Below are positions 47,681 to 57,446 of a DNA stretch of 64,000 nucleotides, piece after piece. The position numbers and the translations under genes were made by a program. The DNA is from Pristionchus mayeri (taxonomy: Eukaryota; Nematoda; Chromadorea; Rhabditida; Neodiplogasteridae), in the NCBI GenBank assembly GCA_036245805.1, contig BTRK01000004.1, positions 42,992,907-43,056,906 on the forward strand, written 5' to 3'. The notes under the pieces are model-generated. The model did not search any database, was not told the origin of the DNA, and saw only the letters and a list, made by a program, of their open reading frames with translations. Positions within the stretch are counted from its first letter, which is position 1; each line of letters opens with the position of its first letter.

Positions 47681-48400
47681 AAAAAAAGCTTACGGGTTAC
47701 TGGTAATATAGCAACTAGTGGGCAACTACGCCTCTTTTAAAGTTCCCTGGCTATTTAGAAAATAATTCCATTTGGATGTTGCAAAATGCCTGCAAAATCA
47801 TAGTTCTCACGCATTTTTGCATCCATCCGCAGATGAAATCATGAATTTGACCCAGCGTCTGACCCAGCGCACTGGGTTACGGTAGGCTTTGGTTACTGTA
47901 GTAGTACGGTATTGATGTTTTGCAACGACCATCCGATGAAATCATGAGTCTGACACAACATCTGCTCCAACGCCACCTCCAGGTTACGGTACGCGCACGG
48001 ACAGACCAACACCTATTTTTTGGTCGTAACAATTTTTCTTCTGGAAATTTCTGAAATCTTTTTCGTCTGCTGACCTTGTATTCCGGATGGGGGCATACTA
48101 TCAAAATCTCACTCGAAACGAAAGCCCCAGACAAAAACCCTTTCAGCTTATTGTATCTATAGCAACTAGCGGGGAACTACGTTCTGTTTCAGGCGGGGAA
48201 CTATGCTAATGGGCTTAAAATAACGGATTCATGACTTGGATACACTTGTAAATATTCGAAAAAAAGTTACAAATTCGACAGTCATATGTATGGCCCATCG
48301 AATAATATCTGACCCAGTGCTAATTTTGACCTACCGTAATCACAAATTATTTTCCCACCATTCCCTGGCTTTTGGAGCACGGCAAAACCTTTTGACGCCG

Positions 48401-48459
48401 ACGAGCAACGAACCCCCAACTTTGTGTTTGCCAGTCCATCGCGTTAGCCACTCGGCCAT
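48401..48459 (-). repeat. tRNA-Ser-like SINE head, unit 3
   Basis: The minus strand begins ATGGCCGAGTGGCTAACGCG and continues ATGGACTGGC. The B-box is GGGGGTTCGTTGC, with one change from consensus. Confidence 0.7.
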
Positions 48460-48896
48460 GATAAAAATATGAAATATGTTTCAAATTTTTTAAAATAATA
48501 GGACGGTCATTATTTACCAAAGACACAATTTAATTGCTGCGTTTTTCAAAAAGTCATGAATGCGCACCTTTGAAAATTAGTTGACCCACCGGACTTTTGG
48601 GGTGTACGGTAATCGATCGATCCGCGGGTTTCGGAAAATGGTTGGGTCGGCCATACAAGTTACATCACATATTCAGATTGCAGGAAGGCTTCTTGGTTTT
48701 GGAGCAAATGACGTCACCTGAACACACGGACACCTATTTTTTTAAATATCCTGGAAGGGACCAAAGCTGGACTTGTTTCTGCTGGGCATTAGCCCCGCTT
48801 CCGCACCCAGCGCCCCCACCCCCGCGCCCCCACAAACCCTCCAGCAAAAAAGCTTACGGGTTAATGGTAATGTAGCAACTAGCGGGCAACTACGTC

Positions 48897-49408
48897 TAAA
48901 TCATAAATCTGACCCAGCGTCCGACCCAACGCCACGGTATACGGTAGCTTTTGGTTACGGTAGGACTATGGTAGTGATGTTTTTCATCGATCCGCCGACG
49001 AAATCATGAATTTGACCCAGCGTCTTACCCAGTGTCATGGGTTACGGTAGCATTCGGTTACTGTAGGAGTACGGTATTGAAGTTTTTCTTCGATTCGCCG
49101 ACGAAATCATGAATCTGACCCACCGTCTGACCCAACGCCATGGTATACGGTAGCTTTCGGATACTGTAGGAGTACGGTATTACAGTTTTCCTTCGATTCG
49201 CCGACGAAATCATGAATCTGACCCACCGTCTGACCCACCGCCACGGTATACGGTAGCTTTTGGTTACGGTAGCATTTTCATATTGATGTTTTGCATTGAT
49301 CCGCCGATGAAATCATGAATATGATCCAGCGTCTGACCCAATGTCACGGTATACGGTAGGTAAGGATTACGGTAGACATACGGTATTGATCTTTAATGTC
49401 GATCGGCT
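48897..49408 (+). repeat. minisatellite, about 5 units of 100-115 bp
   Basis: Each unit contains GAAATCATGAATCTGACCCA, CGTCTGACCCAACGCCA, TATACGGTAGCTTTTGGTTA and a GTACGGTATTGA block. Units begin near 48897, 49000, 49105, 49211 and 49310. Single diverged units also lie near 45500-45780 and 47830-47990. Confidence 0.8.
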
Positions 49409-50055
49409 GAATGACTTGATTTACGTAACAAAGATATGAAGTATGTGTTTTGCCTCAAAAAATCATAAGATTGCCCCACCGAAAAAGATCTGATCGAGTT
49501 GACTTACAGGGTATACGGTAATCGATTGGATTCTGGTAGGGTGGAAAATGCTAGTCAGGCCATGCAGGCCTTACAGCATGTTTGGATTGCAGAGGCCTTT
49601 GGTCATTATCGCAAGAAGTCGGAAAGCCCAAAAGTACAGTACCGACGGATACACAGACAACGGGAAAACGATTTTTCGAGATTTTTCCATTTTCCTTTAA
49701 AATTTTTTCACATGTTAAGTATCTGCAGACCATACAGGCCCATTGCGCACACGATCCCAAACATGCCATCCCCTCACCTCCTCCAGATCAAAAAAGCTTA
49801 CGGGTTAAGGTAATATAGCAACTAGCGGGCAACTACGTTCTGTTTCAAATTATGCGAATGGGCTTAAAATAACGGACTCATAACTTGGATACACTTCTGT
49901 AAATACTCGAAAAAAGTTACAAATTCGACAGCCAAATCTGTGACTCATTGAATTATATCTGACCCAGCGCTAATTTTAACCTACCGTAATCACAAATTAT
50001 TTTCCCTATTATTGCCTGGCTTTTCGAAGCATGGCAAAACGTTTTGACGCCGACG

Positions 50056-50111
50056 GGCACCGAACTCCCAACTTTTCGTTTTCCAGTCCATCCCGTTAGC
50101 CACTCGGCCAT
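50056..50111 (-). repeat. tRNA-Ser-like SINE head, unit 4
   Basis: The A-box ATGGCCGAGTGGCTAACGGG is preserved; the B-box is GGGAGTTCGGTGCCC. Confidence 0.7.
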
Positions 50112-50430
50112 GATAAAATCTTGAAATATTTTTCTAAAAACATTAAATTCAAGGACAATCATGATTTACCAAACAAACAATTTAAATACGCCGTTTTTCA
50201 AAAAGTCGTAAAGTATTGCGAAATAGGTTGCTCCACGGAAAAATATCTGACCGAGTTGACTTTCAAGGAATACGGTAATCGATTGGGCCGAAATTCTGGG
50301 AATATAGTTGATGCGGCCAAGCAAGTCGATCAGCACTATTGGATTGTGGATAGAGTGCGAGGGTTTTGGTGGCGAAGAAATGAGTGGCTACCGTAACCTG
50401 AACAGACGGAAAAACCTTTGTTTTTGGACC

Positions 50431-50680
50431 TCCTGAAAATTTTGCCAGAGGGACCAAAGCTGCACTTGTGCGTAATGGGCAAGTGCCCCGTTGCCGCTCC
50501 TAGCGCCCCCACTCCCACACTCCCACAAACCTTACAACAAAAAAGCTTACGGGTTACTGGTAATGTAGCATAGCAATAGCAATTCGAGCCAAATGTGCCT
50601 TTGCACACCTTTCCGCATTGAGGACACACATATGTACTGCCCGAGAAGAATTCTAAATTATAATTAATTATGTAAATTAG
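50431..50680 (-). repeat. 250-bp repeat, copy 2
   Basis: Second copy of 47431-47680, with a handful of substitutions. It carries the same cysteine-rich minus-strand frame. Confidence 0.75.
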
Positions 50681-50732
50681 TGACGGATAGAGAGTACGCT
50701 TAATTCCTAAAACATCATTATGGCGTTCACAC

Positions 50733-50872
50733 GGCGGGGCAGCAAAGCGTAAAACGACAAAACGTAAACAGACCACAGCTCCTGTGGAAATCAACTTAGA
50801 AAATCGGGATCTGGTGCATTGTTATCATTATGCGATCCACCACACCACCCCGATTAGATCAACTAACTAGGC
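50733..50872. mobile_element. half of the AAACGTAAAC foldback MITE
   Basis: GGGGCAGCAAAGCGTAAAAC and ACAAAACGTAAACAGACCAC match the left arm at 37771. The following block (ATTGTTATCATTATGCGATC) matches the inner arm. The second arm is absent, so this is a solo arm. Confidence 0.65.
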
Positions 50873-51545
50873 GAAATATCTTCTGTAACCCCCTTCATAA
50901 CTCCTACCTCTATCTAAATCGTAGCATTGTCTTGGCGGATGCACATATGCGGGATAAGCAACATGATGATCTGCCTCCTCAGCTGTAGCTGTTGCTACCG
51001 CGACGTCCACACCGATGGACGATTTCTTAAAAGTGAGTACAAAGGTGCATACAGTTTGATCTAATAATATATATCACGCCTCTCACGTAAGAATCGAACT
51101 GAATTGAAAATTTTTCGGATTAGGCCGAAAAAAGAGTGCATGATGTTTTTTTCACTGATGAGTGGGTTTATCTCGATCAGAGAGCTCCTGAAAAACTCGT
51201 TTGCGTACGATCATTCCGAAAGCCCTGGTACCGGGTCGTGGTTTCTGGTACCCACCTTTCAGCTTGATTATATCCGTTCCCCTTCACTTTGAGCAAAAAT
51301 CGTCCTCTGAGAGACCCCCGCTAACTTTTTGAGCTCTATCGATGTATACAAACTAGAACTCATGAAAATGACTTTGAACAATGATATATTCAGGGCACCT
51401 TTTCTAAAAATCATAGGTAAAGACGCAAACGAAATTCATGGAGTGGAAAGTAGAGGTCGAGGGCTTTAAAATGAGTGGTTTGCGGTATTCAGAACATCGC
51501 CTGCAGGCAAGTTATATAGCTTTGAAATTTCGAGTTGATTTGAAG
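50873..51545. other. no gene seen
   Basis: No supported exon or repeat. A GTGAGT donor-like site at 51031 follows a short open stretch (MDDFLK), too little to call. Confidence 0.4.
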
Positions 51546-51928
51546 TAGTGTTGCAAATCCGAACGAACCCGATTTCGAACAGACGTAATGAAGAATGAGT
51601 GGGAAATTGTTCAACTTTGTTCAATTTCGGACGAACGTTCGGATTGTTCGGATTCGTTCGGTTTTAATTGAAGGATGTCTTTCAATCTTGAAACATAGCC
51701 GAATACAAGTCCCCTCGAAACACTTGGAAAAAAGGTGAAAAAGCGGGGGCACGTTGTATTTGGTTATGTTTCACGATTGAAAGATAGTCTTCAACTAAAA
51801 CCGAACGAATCCGAACAAACCGAACGTTCGTCCGATCAGACAAAGAAAGTCGAACAAGGGGGGAATTAGGTTGACCGATCATTCTGTTCGAAATTTGTTC
51901 GAATTGTTCGTCCGTTTTCGCAACACTA
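51546..51928. mobile_element. 383-bp foldback MITE with TA ends
   Basis: It starts TAGTGTTGCAAATCCGAACG and ends CGTCCGTTTTCGCAACACTA. The inner arms share GAACGTTCGGATTGTTCGGA and CTTTCAATCTTGAAACATAG with their complements. TA at both edges fits Tc1/mariner-type targets. No coding capacity. Confidence 0.8.
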
Positions 51929-52391
51929 ATTTGAAGTCATTTCATTAGAGGCATACCGCGCGCTTTTCACAATGAAGTGAAGAATGAGTGGAGGGTCGAC
52001 CATCGACTGTTAATTTCAAATATGTTTCTGTCATGTTTTAACTGAACTATGACAAGCTTTATTCGTAACACATTTGAAACATATTTTACATTAAGAGACC
52101 GGATCGGTAAGACTCGACCATAATAGCCACCCCCCGGCCACGGCCCCCCGGAATGGGAACCAGGCCACCATACTTTGTGCATGTAGACCCCTTGGTCCCT
52201 TGTTGCAGAAAGGGCCACTTATTTATCGATTTCGTTGACATGTACTAAAATACAAGGCTTCAAAGTCAAAAAATCGAAATTTCATAATTTCTGAACGGAA
52301 AAGGATAGACTCAAAATCTCTTTTGCATTACACTAGATATGCCCAATAACCAAAATTAAGCTACCCTGATCGAATCTCATCCAATTGTATT
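51929..52391. other. no gene seen; solo TTAAGAGACCG end
   Basis: At 52091 the sequence TTAAGAGACCGGATCG resembles the terminus of the foldback element at 26347. It is not followed by a recognisable arm; possibly a related but divergent element fragment. Confidence 0.4.
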
Positions 52392-54189
52392 ATCGTGCAC
52401 CGAGTCCACATTGAAGAAACATGTTCCATAATGTTCCATAGTGGAACGTTTTTTTCCATGTTTTTCCATTTTCGAAATTCTATATTAAAATGGATGAACT
52501 GATGGCTGTATTTGTGTGCGGAGCTTCAATACTTTATTTTTAATCGATTTGTGTGAAAAAAGAAGAGAAAATATTCATTAATTTATTATTTGAGCTATTT
52601 CAGCAAAAAATCCTATAATTGGCATTTTGCGATCGCTAAAAGTTTACTACAGAGCAGGTTACGGTACCCACTGGTCTTTCGTGAGTTGTTCTCTTTTATC
52701 TTTGCCTATTCCCGCATTCACTTTTTTCGGAGTTTCTAATCAATAATTCACTGCTTTCTATTGATTATTTGCTGCAATTCCATGTCCTCATATCACCACC
52801 AGAGTATCCGCCTCTGTTCAATGCCCTGTTCGCTCTCAAAAACCGCGTCATTTAGCTAACTTCATTGTTTAATTGCAATTGCTCTGTTTTTGTGTTCATA
52901 TATTGGACGCCCATGCATGTTTCACTGCCCACTACTATTACTTAGCATGCGCCGTGTTCGTGTTTAGTCGATATTCAAACTTTGACTCTGGGAAAATCGA
53001 TTTATAGTATGTTTTTTTTGAGGCCACTTTTTAAGCGTGGTTTGCTTGCTCTTCGCCAAGTTGTTTTCCCCTTATTGTTCGATTTTCGTGCTGTTTAAAT
53101 TTAAATATTCTAGGATGAACCGCACTCTTGGATTCCGTCGCCTCGCTGTCCGCGCCACCCAGCAGACGCGCGCCTCCTCTGGCAGTTCACGCCCGCCGAC
53201 AGCACCATGACCACCTGGAGAAAGGTACGCCTCCTTGACGTTACATTATTAGTCCATTCCATCCCTGGTCAATCAACGTATTTATTCATTTCGCTTGGTT
53301 ATGTATAATAGCTTGATTAATTGACTGGAACCGTAAAATTATCACTATTAGTAAGGGAACGCCGTCAAGAAGTCGCAGTTTTTAAATAAATGCTCGAATT
53401 TAATGTAATTCCGTTCCAGATCTTCTACGTCGCTTCTCTCCCGTGCCTCGCCCTCACCATGTACGCCGCCTTCACGGTATGCTTTATTTTATTTGATTTT
53501 TTATAAAAGTTGTTTTTATATTGGGTGAAACCACCTTTATGTTGTTGTTATCCTCAAATTTTTTAATGCCCTCTTGCACTTCTTACGGAGACAGCTTCAA
53601 AATAATGTTGTTACACTGCTGCATTTTGCAATATAGGTGATTCTATCATATTCCTCTTTTCCAGGACCACGCGAAGCACGGGAGTCAGCTAGCCCTACCT
53701 CAACGTGCGCAACAAGGTTATTTTTCATTTATTTATTTAAATTTGTGCGGTTTGCTCACTTTCGAGAAACGATTATGCACGTTCGTAACCTTATTTTTAT
53801 GAGAGAACTTGAAACGTCCTTGTTATTGTCCGTTGGTGTGCACAAGCTGTTGATAGAGAAATAAGTTGCAAGCAACCATAGTCATAGTTACTGCATTTTG
53901 TTTGAATCTTTATCTAATCTGCATTAATCCTACTCCGTTTGCAGCATTTCCCTTGGGGCGACGGCAACCACTCCCTCATCCACAACAAGAGCGAGCAGCG
54001 CGTGCCCGGAGTGGGCTTTGAGGAGGACCGCAAGCACCACTAGAGGAGCAACGAGTAGATAGAGGTGAGTTGCTTATCGTCTTCCATTAACGCGTGACCC
54101 TACTCGCATTGCTGTTCTACTTTCTTTGGAACATAAATCTAATTAGTGAAACATTAAAATTACTGGGACTTGACATCGTATTGTATTTA
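52392..54189 (+). repeat. left arm of the host-gene inverted duplication (1.8 kb)
   Basis: Reverse complement of 60258-62062, starting at ATCGTGCACCGAGTCCAC and ending at ATTGTATTTAG, where the Tc1-like element begins. It includes a 5' flank, the whole cox6A-like gene and 145 bp beyond its stop. The arms differ at scattered single bases. Confidence 0.93.
53115..54043 (+). pseudogene. cytochrome c oxidase subunit 6A, frameshifted (left copy)
   Basis: Subunit 6A is a nuclear-encoded, single-pass inner-membrane component of mitochondrial complex IV. Exons: 53115-53224, 53420-53476, 53665-53716 and 53945-54043. Exon 1 opens with a basic presequence-like leader (MNRTLGFRRLAVRATQQTRA), exon 2 is the membrane helix (FYVASLPCLALTMYAAF), and exon 4 holds the diagnostic HFPWGDGNHSLIHN block. 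Two single-base shifts break it. In exon 1 the leader frame stops before TTWRK, which lies in the next frame; exon 1 is 110 nt rather than 111. In exon 3 DHAKHGS and PYLNVRNK are in different frames, with an in-frame TAG. Splice sites remain good. The ATG follows a TATTCTAG acceptor. Both inverted copies share both lesions, so they predate the duplication. Confidence 0.85.
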
Positions 54190-54283
54190 GTCCCCCCAAT
54201 GTGACCCCCCAATGTGATTAGGAGAACATCCGATTATTTTGGACTGATTTATTTCCCGCATTCCCTCTCTTGTTGTTTAGTAT

Positions 54284-54458
54284 GATAACTAGGTTATTAT
54301 ATGTTATCAAATCACTGTTATTGCTTCGGCAATTTCATTGTATTTGTAAATTAGTAAATTCTTTACGCTATTTTTTTTAGTTTGAGCCTCGGGGACACAA
54401 GCACGGATTCCAGTTAGACTACACATTGTGCAATAGGCAAATTAGGCGATCGTGTACA
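54284..54458 (+). repeat. terminal-repeat segment, direct copy 1
   Basis: TATGATAACTAGGTTATTAT through GGCGATCGTGTACAT, repeated in direct orientation at 55676-55848 and inverted near 59485-59675. It marks the original subterminal inverted repeat of the element. Confidence 0.85.
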
Positions 54459-54595
54459 TCCCATCTATTTAACGTTTCTCAGAACCTTGGAAGACATTGG
54501 GACCATTACGATGGAAAAAAAAGACGATACAGTAACATAATTCACAGAATTAACAGCGACGACCTTACTATGGGAACATCTATAATGGAGAGTAG

Positions 54596-55555
54596 GGCTT
54601 AGAGTTGCAAATATTCTCTGCTACCCTCTCTCTGGATAGGGGGATTCTCTACCGGGTATCCTCCCATGTTCTCTCCCGTGTGATCTCCTTCGTCAGCCAC
54701 ATTGTCCACTCCTTCTGGACCTTCTTCCTCATCCTCGTCCATACCATTCTCCCCTCCTATCTCCTCAATCCCCTCTCCCTCCACTTCGTCCATCTCAATC
54801 CCATTCTTTTCGAACTGTATTCTTCTTAGTGAAGCGTATGAATTGAGTCGCTTCCTCACTGCTCCAATGGCGATCATCTCTCCGTCCTTTCCCCTCAGTC
54901 CAATTCCGAATCTACGGAGGTGGAGAAGACACTGCAAGGAGAATGGTATGTAAAAGGTGAGCCTTTTTTTTTTAAAAATAACTTAACGTCTTACATTCTT
55001 CAGCCAGTTCCATTTGACTTGATCTCTGTCTTTTATAGAGAGTCTTCGCTCTTTGAGAGTGAACAAGCTCTTGTCGAGCGCGTTCGCAAACGACAAGAGT
55101 TCTTTGTTGTTCTCATCCATCACAGCCACCTCTTCCATCGACAGGTACTTGTAGACAAAGTCTGTAGGATACTTTTGACTTACAATAATACTAAGTAGAG
55201 AACCTTTTGGTGGGGCAGGCATCATATCCTTGATTGTCTCCGTGCCTTGCGCGGCCTTCTGAGCATTTGCTACTATGGAGGGAGTAGCAGATGCCACTTG
55301 GCGAACCTAGATGTACAGAGTAATGATATTATAACGAATTCATTTGCATTCTCTGCTATTCTGGATTCCAGTGTGTGCTACAGTACTGAGCATAGCTCGC
55401 TGTCCCTCAACTGCATCGGCGATCTCATCAGCTTGACCCTCCAGGCGGTCGATTCTGGCATTGACTTTTCTCATGCCGTCGTCGAATTTCTTCTCGAGTG
55501 CCTTCATCTGCTTCCCGAGAGTGCTCCCCATCGCCTGCACTGCTGCGAGCACTGA
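54596..55555 (-). pseudogene. companion-gene 3' exons in the left inverted end
   Basis: Carries companion exons 6-8 (coiled coil, BEN-like block, acidic tail) without exons 1-5. Two residue differences from the full gene are visible: RLEGQAD versus RPEGQAD and RDQVKW versus RDHVKW. It lacks a start and is probably silent, unless transcribed inward from the flanking host DNA. Splice sites are retained. Confidence 0.8.
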
Positions 55556-55675
55556 AGAAAAAGTTTGACTTCTCCCTTTTTCTCTCTCCCTGAATCGGCT
55601 ATTGCCCAGCATGTAGGTAGATCACTTATAAATGAAACGCTCCATATCATAAACAAAGGAATTCTTTCAGATTGC

Positions 55676-55848
55676 TATGATAACTAGGTTATTATATGTT
55701 ATCAAATCACTGTTATTGCTTCGGCAATTTCATTGTATTTGTAAATTAGTAAATTCTTTACGCTATTTTTTTTAGTTTGAGCCTCGGGGACACAAGTACG
55801 GATTCCAGTTAGACTACACATTGTGCAACTTAGGCGATCGTGTACATT
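55676..55848 (+). repeat. terminal-repeat segment, direct copy 2 (original left subterminal repeat)
   Basis: The same 173 bp as 54284-54458, lacking the outermost 90 or so bp of the element. It shows where the original left end was before the inverted copy was added. Confidence 0.8.
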
Positions 55849-55972
55849 AGGTCACATCGTAGAAACATCTTTATTGCAATTTTTTGACACATCGGCGACA
55901 AACGATTACGATAGAGATTCGACGATATAACAATTGATAGATTCATCGTGAAAACAGTAGATAGAATGTAAA

Positions 55973-57363
55973 CTAGTCTTTAACGGGCTTTCCATCTACT
56001 TCAATGACTCTTCTCATTTGGGTGTGCACATGTCGAATGTAATTTTGGCATTTATCGGCAGTGAGCACGTTCGTCCAGAACTCGTTGATTCCCTCTACTA
56101 GGTGGGGCACGTTAGTGGGTTTCCAAGTCGTCTTGAGATATCGCTTCATTTCTCCCCAGACCAACTCCACAGGATTGAGGTCTGGGGATTCTGCAGGCCA
56201 GTCCTCTGTCTTCAATGATTAGGGTTATTTTTATATCTCTCAACTAGAATCACAATGTTTACTTTCTTCACGTTCTCTACCGAGTGCCCTTTATCATGCA
56301 GATCAGAAATAGTACCTCGATCTCCTCCCTTTTGAGGAACTCCTTGGTTATGTTTGCTTTATGACAGGGCGCATTGTCCTGCACCAGCAATGACTTCCCT
56401 CCGAAGTTCTCCCTAAAACGTGAGTCTTTTCTTCGGATGTAGTTACATTTTGTTTTAGTATTTCCGATAATTCAGACTATTATGAGTATTTATACGATAC
56501 TTACACACCTTTCCCACTCCACGTATCCGTCCCTGAGGATCTTGCAGTACTCGACTGCATCGACTCGGCATGAACCATCAAGGACAACCAGGTTGGTCGG
56601 GCCTTTCCAAGAGATCCCACCCCACACAAGCACCTCAATCAGACACATTTAATTCACAATTGAGATATACTCCAACCTTCTGAGGGTGCTTGAAGGTACT
56701 TTTGATGCGTCTATCCCTTGCCGTAGACAACACCCAGACCTTCCTTGAGTTGGAATCGAGTTGAATCATCGATTCATCCGTGAAGATGTGCTTCCGGAAG
56801 GTACAGTTCTCCTCGATTCGTGCCTTGCACCAGTCGACTCGAGGTTGGCGATTCGCCAGACGGACTGAGTGACCATATCTCACGTCCAGATTGACATAGC
56901 CAATCTCCTTCCTGATCCTTTCCACTGGGTACTCGGATAGCTGAAATAGAAATAATTGGGAAAACAAGTGATTGTGTGTACCTGCAGGCCGAATTCTGTC
57001 TCGATGGATTGGAGAAGAGACGAGAGAGTAATCTCGTCGTCGTCCTCGTACATCTTCGCGATGTGAGACCGAACGGCATGGTACAGATCGGGAGGGATGG
57101 TCTCAGGTCGAGGACAGTAGTCCTTCTCCAGCTTGGGTGGGAGGGCAAGAAGACGCTGAATGGTCGTCGGGGAGACCACATGGCCCATGGCAAGAAGGCG
57201 CCTCGACATTTCCGTATAAGGGATTCCTTGATCATCCCATCCCACTAAGCAGTCCTTCCATGTCTTGTCCACGTTCTGTTCAAATTATTAATGTTCACGT
57301 GTGAAAGGAGATGATAAAATGTCGATGCTAAATACTCACAATGCTTGCCAGGGATTGCGCCAT
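55973..57363 (-). CDS. Tc1-like DD34E transposase, apparently intact
   Basis: Cut-and-paste transposase. Six in-phase exons on the minus strand: 57340-57363, 56982-57275, 56677-56940, 56505/56508-56633, 56316-56408 and 55973-56209, giving about 346 residues, the usual Tc1 length (about 343). The N-terminus has a paired helix-turn-helix region (KTWKDCLVGWDDQGIPYTEM, then VVSPTTIQRLLALP). The catalytic core shows D1 in FTDESM, a WGGISWKGP block, D2 in VQDNAPCHKA and E in SPDLNPVELVWGEMK. Counting across the exon 5/6 junction leaves exactly 34 residues between D2 and E, the Tc1 signature, which also supports that splice choice. The start is ATG at 57363 (MAQSLASI, then the acceptor TTGAACAG). 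It is divergent from the companion gene with 83 bp between starts. No lesion seen. Confidence 0.88.
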
Positions 57364-57446
57364 TGTAAGATGAACTCGTTTCCAACGAAGAATGGAGAGT
57401 ACCTGGAATGTGTACATAGAGATGAGTATGCAGCATTGTTTCATAG
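57364..57446. promoter_or_regulatory. 83-bp divergent promoter region
   Basis: The only DNA between the transposase ATG (minus strand) and the companion ATG (plus strand). Both 5' regions must overlap here, so expression of the two genes is likely coupled or mutually limiting. No core motif was identified. Confidence 0.45.

Larger units (their letters stand above)
45300..50430 (+). repeat. array of decayed repeat units, about 1-1.7 kb each
   Basis: Four recognisable units start near 45940, 46800, 48165 and 49810. In the same order each holds TAGCAACTAGCGGG, AAAATAACGGACTCATG, CTGACCCAGCGCTAATTTTG, a tRNA-like segment, ACCAAAGAAACAATTTAATT and a GTGTACGGTAATCGATCGAT block. Between units lie GGACCAAAGCTGGACTTGTG and CCCCAACCCTCC-like blocks. 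The divergence is moderate, so the array is older than the tandem duplication at 11-26 kb. No open frame persists between units. Confidence 0.8.
54190..55676 (-). repeat. left inverted end (copy of the right end of the element)
   Basis: Reverse complement of 58284-59758. It starts at the terminus and ends exactly within the last bases of companion exon 5 (GGAGCAATCT). Immediately after the breakpoint (ATGATAAC microhomology) the element's original transposase-side terminal repeat resumes at 55676. Confidence 0.9.

Noticed and set aside
48897..49408. CRISPR array
   Set aside because: The repeats run directly into each other without unique spacers of constant length, and the genome is eukaryotic.
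46176..50111. Functional tRNA genes
   Set aside because: A- and B-box motifs are present but the acceptor stem and anticodon arm do not pair, and the four copies sit in decayed repeats.
47431..50680. Exact 3000-bp spacing of the 250-bp repeats as a designed or periodic feature
   Set aside because: Only two copies exist and other repeat units in the array have irregular spacing, so the round number is chance.
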